The notes under the pieces were generated by a model. The model saw only the letters and a list, made by a program, of their open reading frames with translations. It was not told the origin of the DNA and did not search any database. From contig CALUGW010000015.1 in NCBI GenBank assembly GCA_944320305.1, forward strand, positions 1 to 64,000: a stretch of 64,000 nucleotides of DNA, written 5' to 3'. Positions 60,324-64,000 of the stretch are shown one piece after another; positions within the stretch are counted from its first letter, which is position 1; each line of letters opens with the position of its first letter. The DNA comes from an uncultured Prevotella sp. (GTDB lineage: Bacteria > Bacteroidota > Bacteroidia > Bacteroidales > Bacteroidaceae). Position numbers and translations under genes: made by a program.

Positions 60324-62483
60324 ATGGAGACAAAGAGCACAAAAACCTTCGCACAAATAATATCAAAGGAACAGAACCTGCCGCAGCGCGGCGTGGAAAA
60401 CACCATGAGCCTGCTGGCCGAGGGATGCACAATACCGTTCATAAGCCGCTACCGCAAGGAGCGCACCGGCGGACTCGACGAGGTGCAGATTGCCGCAATA
60501 GCCGACATGGCGGACCGGCTGGCCGACATGGCGAAGCGCAAGGAGACCGTAGCGGGCACCATAACAGAGCTTGGAAAGATGACGCCAGAACTGCAGAAGC
60601 GCATCGACAGCTGCTGGAACGCCGCCGAGCTGGAAGACATCTACCTGCCCTACAAGCCCAAACGGCGCACCAAGGCCCAGGCGGCGCGCGAACTGGGCCT
60701 TGAGCCGCTGGCCGCGATAATAATGGCGCAGCGCGACAATGACATCGAGCGGACGGCCATGCGGTTTGCTGGCGGCGAAGTGGGCGGCGCGGCAAACGCC
60801 ATAAAGGGAGCGCAGGACATAATAGCCGAGACCGTGAGCGAGAGCGAGCGGACGCGCAACACCGTGAGGGCGGCCTACAGGCGCGGCGCGGTGATAACGT
60901 CGAAAGTGGTCAAGGCGAAGGCCGACACTGACGCGGCGGCGAAGTTCGCCGACTACTTCGACTTCTCCGAACAGCTGCGGCGGTGCCCCGCCCACCGCCT
61001 GCTGGCCATGCGCCGAGGCGAGGAGGAGGGTGTGCTGCGCCTGAGCATCAGCGCCGAGGGCGACGACAGCGCGGAGCGCGTGGGCCGCCATTACGTGGCG
61101 CGGGGCGGCGGCAAATGCTCGCGGCTGGTGGCCGAGGCCGTGGACGACGCGCTGAAACGCCTCGTCCGCCCGTCAATAGAGACGGAGTTTGCGGCCATGG
61201 CCAAGGAGCGGGCCGACGAAGAGGCGATACACGTGTTTGCCCAGAACCTGCGCCAGCTGCTGCTCGCCGCCCCGCTGGGCCAGAAGCGCGTGATGGGCAT
61301 CGACCCCGGATTCCGCACCGGCTGCAAGGTGGTGTGCCTCGACGGTCAGGGCGCTCTGCTGCACCACGAGGCCATATTCCCCCACCCGCCCGCCAACCGG
61401 CGGGCCGAGGCGGCCAAAAGAATGGAGGCAATGGTGGAGCGATACAACGTGGAGGCCATCGCCATAGGCAACGGAACGGCCGGACGCGAGACCGAAAGTT
61501 TCGTCAAATCGCTGACGTTCGCCCGCAACGTGCGCTGCTACATGGTGAGCGAGGACGGCGCTTCGGTCTACTCGGCTTCTGAAACGGCGCGCGAGGAGTT
61601 TCCCGACGAGGACGTAACGGTGCGCGGCGCGGTGTCGATAGGCCGCAGGCTTATGGACCCGCTGGCCGAGCTTGTGAAGATCGACCCGAAGAGCATAGGC
61701 GTGGGCCAATACCAGCACGACGTCAACCAGAAGCTGCTGAAGAAGAGTCTGGACCAGACGGTGGTGAGCTGCGTCAACTCCGTGGGCATCAACCTCAACA
61801 CGGCCAGCCGCCACCTGCTGGCATACGTGAGCGGTCTGGGGCCGTCGCTGGCACGCGGCATCGTGGAGTACAGACAGGAGCACGGGCCTTTTGCCTCGCG
61901 CGCCGAACTGAAAAAAGTGCCCCGGCTCGGCCCGGCCGCATACCAGCAGTGCGCCGGATTCCTGCGCATTCCCGGAGCGGCGAACCCGCTTGACAATACG
62001 GCGGTGCATCCTGAAAGCTACAAGATTGTGGAGCGCATGGCCGCAGACGCCGGCTGCACAGTGGCGGAACTGACCGCATCGCCTGAGAAACGGCGCGGAA
62101 TAGACATCAGGAAATATGTGACAGACACCGTCGGACTGCCCACCCTGACCGACATAATGGACGAGCTGGACAAGCCGGGGCGCGACATGAGAGGGCAGGC
62201 CGAGAACTTTGAGTTCGACCCCAACGTAACTTCAATAGACAATCTGGCCGAAGGCATGGAGTTGCCTGGCATCATCACGAACATCACCAACTTCGGAGCG
62301 TTCGTTGACATAGGCGTCCATCAGGACGGACTTGTGCACATATCCCAGCTGTCAGACAGCTTTGTGACCGACCCGACGCAGGTGGTGAGGCTCCGGCAGC
62401 ACGTCATGGTGAGGGTGCTCGGCGTTGACCGCAAGCGCAAACGCATCTCGCTGTCAATGAAAGGGTTGCGCAAACACGGCTAA
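60324..62483 (+). CDS. tex: RNA-binding transcriptional accessory protein Tex
   Basis: Tex is a conserved nucleic-acid-binding protein related to Spt6, involved in transcription and RNA turnover. The 719-aa protein has the N-terminal helical region with GCTIPFISRYRKERTGGLDEVQI and DIYLPYKPKRRTKAQAAREL, a YqgF/RNase H-like domain (MGIDPGFRTGCKVVCLDGQG), helix-hairpin-helix motifs (SVGINLNTASRHLLAYVSGLG) and a C-terminal S1 domain (GIITNITNFGAFVDIGVHQDGLVHISQL). ATG 60324 is the natural start; the frame is open further upstream, overlapping the AlkD-like gene. Confidence 0.96.
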   Translation: METKSTKTFAQIISKEQNLPQRGVENTMSLLAEGCTIPFISRYRKERTGGLDEVQIAAIADMADRLADMAKRKETVAGTITELGKMTPELQKRIDSCWNAAELEDIYLPYKPKRRTKAQAARELGLEPLAAIIMAQRDNDIERTAMRFAGGEVGGAANAIKGAQDIIAETVSESERTRNTVRAAYRRGAVITSKVVKAKADTDAAAKFADYFDFSEQLRRCPAHRLLAMRRGEEEGVLRLSISAEGDDSAERVGRHYVARGGGKCSRLVAEAVDDALKRLVRPSIETEFAAMAKERADEEAIHVFAQNLRQLLLAAPLGQKRVMGIDPGFRTGCKVVCLDGQGALLHHEAIFPHPPANRRAEAAKRMEAMVERYNVEAIAIGNGTAGRETESFVKSLTFARNVRCYMVSEDGASVYSASETAREEFPDEDVTVRGAVSIGRRLMDPLAELVKIDPKSIGVGQYQHDVNQKLLKKSLDQTVVSCVNSVGINLNTASRHLLAYVSGLGPSLARGIVEYRQEHGPFASRAELKKVPRLGPAAYQQCAGFLRIPGAANPLDNTAVHPESYKIVERMAADAGCTVAELTASPEKRRGIDIRKYVTDTVGLPTLTDIMDELDKPGRDMRGQAENFEFDPNVTSIDNLAEGMELPGIITNITNFGAFVDIGVHQDGLVHISQLSDSFVTDPTQVVRLRQHVMVRVLGVDRKRKRISLSMKGLRKHG

Positions 62484-62496
62484 AGCATAAAAAGAA

Positions 62497-62533
62497 GAGA
62501 CCGCAACGCTGCTTTCGCACGTTGCGGTCTCTT
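62497..62533. terminator. Bidirectional terminator between tex and rplT
   Basis: A perfect 13-bp stem, AGAGACCGCAACG (62497-62509) with 62521-62533, has T-rich sequence on the right (plus) and, on the minus strand, TTCTTTTTATG on the left. Confidence 0.85.
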
Positions 62534-62565
62534 GCTTTTTATTTTCTATTTCAGAAGAAATATTC

Positions 62566-62910
62566 TTACTTCACCTTGGCTACAATAGCCTTGAAAGCCT
62601 CAGGGTTGTTGACAGCCAGGTCGGCGAGCACCTTGCGGTTAATCTCGATTCCGGCCTTGTTCAGAGCGCCCATAAGCACAGAATAGCTCATACCCTCCAG
62701 ACGTGCGGCAGCATTGATACGCTGAATCCACAGTGAGCGGAAGTTGCGCTTCTTGTTGCGGCGGTCGCGGTAAGCGTATGTAAGACCCTTCTCCCATGTG
62801 TTCTTGGCAACGGTCCAAACATTCTTGCGTGCTCCGAAATAACCGCGTGTAAGCTTAAGTATTCTCTTTCTCCTTGCTCTCGAAGCAACGTGATTTACTG
62901 ATCTTGGCAT
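62566..62910 (-). CDS. rplT: 50S ribosomal protein L20
   Basis: L20 binds 23S rRNA early in large-subunit assembly. The 114-aa protein is basic, with [20 protein letters not shown], the [29 protein letters not shown] helix and [19 protein letters not shown]. It is the last gene of infC-rpmI-rplT. In other bacteria L20 or its leader represses this operon; no leader structure was identified here. Confidence 0.98.
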   Translation of the reverse strand: MPRSVNHVASRARRKRILKLTRGYFGARKNVWTVAKNTWEKGLTYAYRDRRNKKRNFRSLWIQRINAAARLEGMSYSVLMGALNKAGIEINRKVLADLAVNNPEAFKAIVAKVK

Positions 62911-62943
62911 AATTTTCTTACTTTAAACGTTCGACAATTAGGA

Positions 62944-63141
62944 TTAACGGAGACACAACAGATCACGAACCTGCTTCACGTTGTCGGTGTCAACGATTGT
63001 GCAGCCCAGCAGATTGCGCTTTTGCTTCTTTGTTTTCTTAGTCAGAATGTGACTGTGGTAAGCGTGGTGTCTCTTGATCTTACCTGTACCGGTGAAACGG
63101 AATCTCTTCTTTGCACCGGAATTTGTCTTAACTTTTGGCAT
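62944..63141 (-). CDS. rpmI: 50S ribosomal protein L35
   Basis: The 65-aa basic protein starts [44 protein letters not shown], a clear L35 signature. It lies between infC and rplT in the standard order. Confidence 0.98.
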   Translation of the reverse strand: MPKVKTNSGAKKRFRFTGTGKIKRHHAYHSHILTKKTKKQKRNLLGCTIVDTDNVKQVRDLLCLR

Positions 63142-63239
63142 TTTTTTGAATTGATTAAATTGTTATTTATTATTGTGGCAACGCATATACCGGGCGTTAC
63201 GCACATTGTCTTCGCTTGTTTTCAGCCTCGCGGCCCGCT

Positions 63240-63926
63240 TTATTCACCTTTAAGTTTCTTCAGAGCGTCGGCGCTGATCTTGGCATTTGCGAACAGTCCG
63301 CCGCCTGCCGGAACCGGCTCTTCAGCCGCAGCCTGCTCCACGGCCGCCTTTGCCTCCGTCTCTCTCTTCTCGCGGTCAACGGCCTGCTGGCTCTTCTTCA
63401 CGATGCCTGTCTTCTTCGGCGCAAGATAAATAAACATCTTTTTCCCCTCCAAAGACGGCATACGCTCCACCTTTCCGAACTCCTCCAGGTCATTGGCAAA
63501 GCGCAGCAAGAGAACCTCGCCCTGTTCCTTGAACAGTATCGAGCGTCCGCGGAAAAACACATAGGCCCTGACCTTGTTGCCCTCCTCGAGGAACTCCTTG
63601 GCGTGTTTCAGCTTGAACTGATAGTCGTGCTCGTCTGTCTGAGGCCCGAAACGAATTTCCTTCACCTCCACGCGGGCCTGCTTAGCCTTCAGCTCTTTCG
63701 CCCGCTTCTTCTGCTGGTAGATGAATTTGGAATAGTCGATGAGACGACAAACAGGGGGATTGGCATTAGGAGAAATCTCAACGAGATCCACCCCCTTGTC
63801 ACGGGCCATATCCAAGGCCTGGCGTGTGGGCACGACTGAAGATCCGTTGTCATCGACAATGCGGACTTCTCGCACGCGTATCTGTTCATTTACACGATAC
63901 TGATTTTTTATATTGTCATTCTTCAT
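63240..63926 (-). CDS. infC: Translation initiation factor IF-3
   Basis: IF-3 binds the 30S subunit and enforces start-codon fidelity. The 228-aa protein has the N domain ([42 protein letters not shown]), a lysine-rich linker and the C domain ([40 protein letters not shown]), plus an Ala/Glu/Pro-rich C-terminal tail of about 50 residues longer than in E. coli. The start codon is ATG, not the rare ATT used by E. coli infC. It leads the infC-rpmI-rplT operon. Confidence 0.97.
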   Translation of the reverse strand: MKNDNIKNQYRVNEQIRVREVRIVDDNGSSVVPTRQALDMARDKGVDLVEISPNANPPVCRLIDYSKFIYQQKKRAKELKAKQARVEVKEIRFGPQTDEHDYQFKLKHAKEFLEEGNKVRAYVFFRGRSILFKEQGEVLLLRFANDLEEFGKVERMPSLEGKKMFIYLAPKKTGIVKKSQQAVDREKRETEAKAAVEQAAAEEPVPAGGGLFANAKISADALKKLKGE

Positions 63927-63951
63927 TCAACTATTTTATGGAAATCGGGTG

Positions 63952-63983
63952 CAAAGTTACGATTTTTAATACAAACAGCAAAA
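63952..63983 (-). promoter_or_regulatory. Promoter (-33 TTTTG, -7 TAACTTTG) of infC
   Basis: On the minus strand TTTTG (63983-63979) and TAACTTTG (63959-63952) are 19 bases apart. The leader is only about 20 bases, which argues that infC has its own promoter here and is not co-transcribed with an upstream thrS. Confidence 0.7.
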
Positions 63984-64000
63984 CTTTTTCTTGCCTTTTA

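Overview
The window is a chromosomal segment of a member of the Bacteroidales, probably close to Prevotellaceae or Muribaculaceae (inference). The evidence is: repeated promoter boxes of the Bacteroidetes sigma-factor type (TAnnTTTG, with a TTG about 19-20 bases upstream where one could be found); a tmRNA whose tag reads GENKYALAA; a TamB gene followed by a lipoprotein-type BamA homologue (TamL); a class III fructose-1,6-bisphosphatase; and tightly packed genes with many ATGA overlaps. There are no rRNA genes, prophage, transposase, CRISPR array or plasmid functions. Almost every gene is a recognisable core gene.

Layout. 1-213: two identical tRNA-Lys genes and a terminator. 304-6476: lon, tgt, an LptF/LptG-type permease and a DEAD-box helicase, all on +. 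6617-7015: tmRNA on -, divergent from 7189-11816, a small polysaccharide-export module (SLBB export protein, WecA-like phosphotransferase, initiating sugar transferase). 12255-20262: FAD oxidoreductase, pheT, yebC, uvrA. 20328-20502: tRNA-Thr and tRNA-Gly. 20885-24423: purU-hisH-hisA-hisF-hisIE. 24453-32020: ftsE, lysC, lysA, two glycosyltransferase-like genes, fbp. 33008-41506 (-): galM-galP-galK preceded by folC, dnaJ, grpE and an ABC-F ATPase. 41611-48550 (-): tamB-tamL. 49216-53073 (-): RluA-type synthase, tilS, an RlmI-like methyltransferase, a 3'-5' exonuclease. 53315-58714 (+): ftsK, lolA, a membrane protein, a DUF4491 protein, rlmH. 58848-62483 (+): tRNA-Cys, an AlkD-like gene, tex. 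62566-63926 (-): infC-rpmI-rplT.

Pathway links. Lon and GrpE/DnaJ serve protein quality control, and tmRNA serves ribosome rescue. LptF/G, LolA, TamB/TamL and the SLBB protein serve the outer envelope. HisH/A/F/IE make histidine and release AICAR, while PurU adjusts the one-carbon pool used with AICAR. LysC and LysA bracket the lysine/diaminopimelate route. GalM, the transporter and GalK form a galactose uptake and phosphorylation unit.

The main unexplained content is in the intergenic regions. Four separate gaps carry related elements built from four 22-bp near-palindromic units (core ATGGCC). They fall into two subfamilies. In each pair, landmark motifs lie at identical distances although the copies are up to 20 kb apart. 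A MITE-like 196-bp inverted-repeat element and a perfect 18-bp hairpin lie near two of them. Coordinates and alignments were worked out by eye; nothing was searched against a database.
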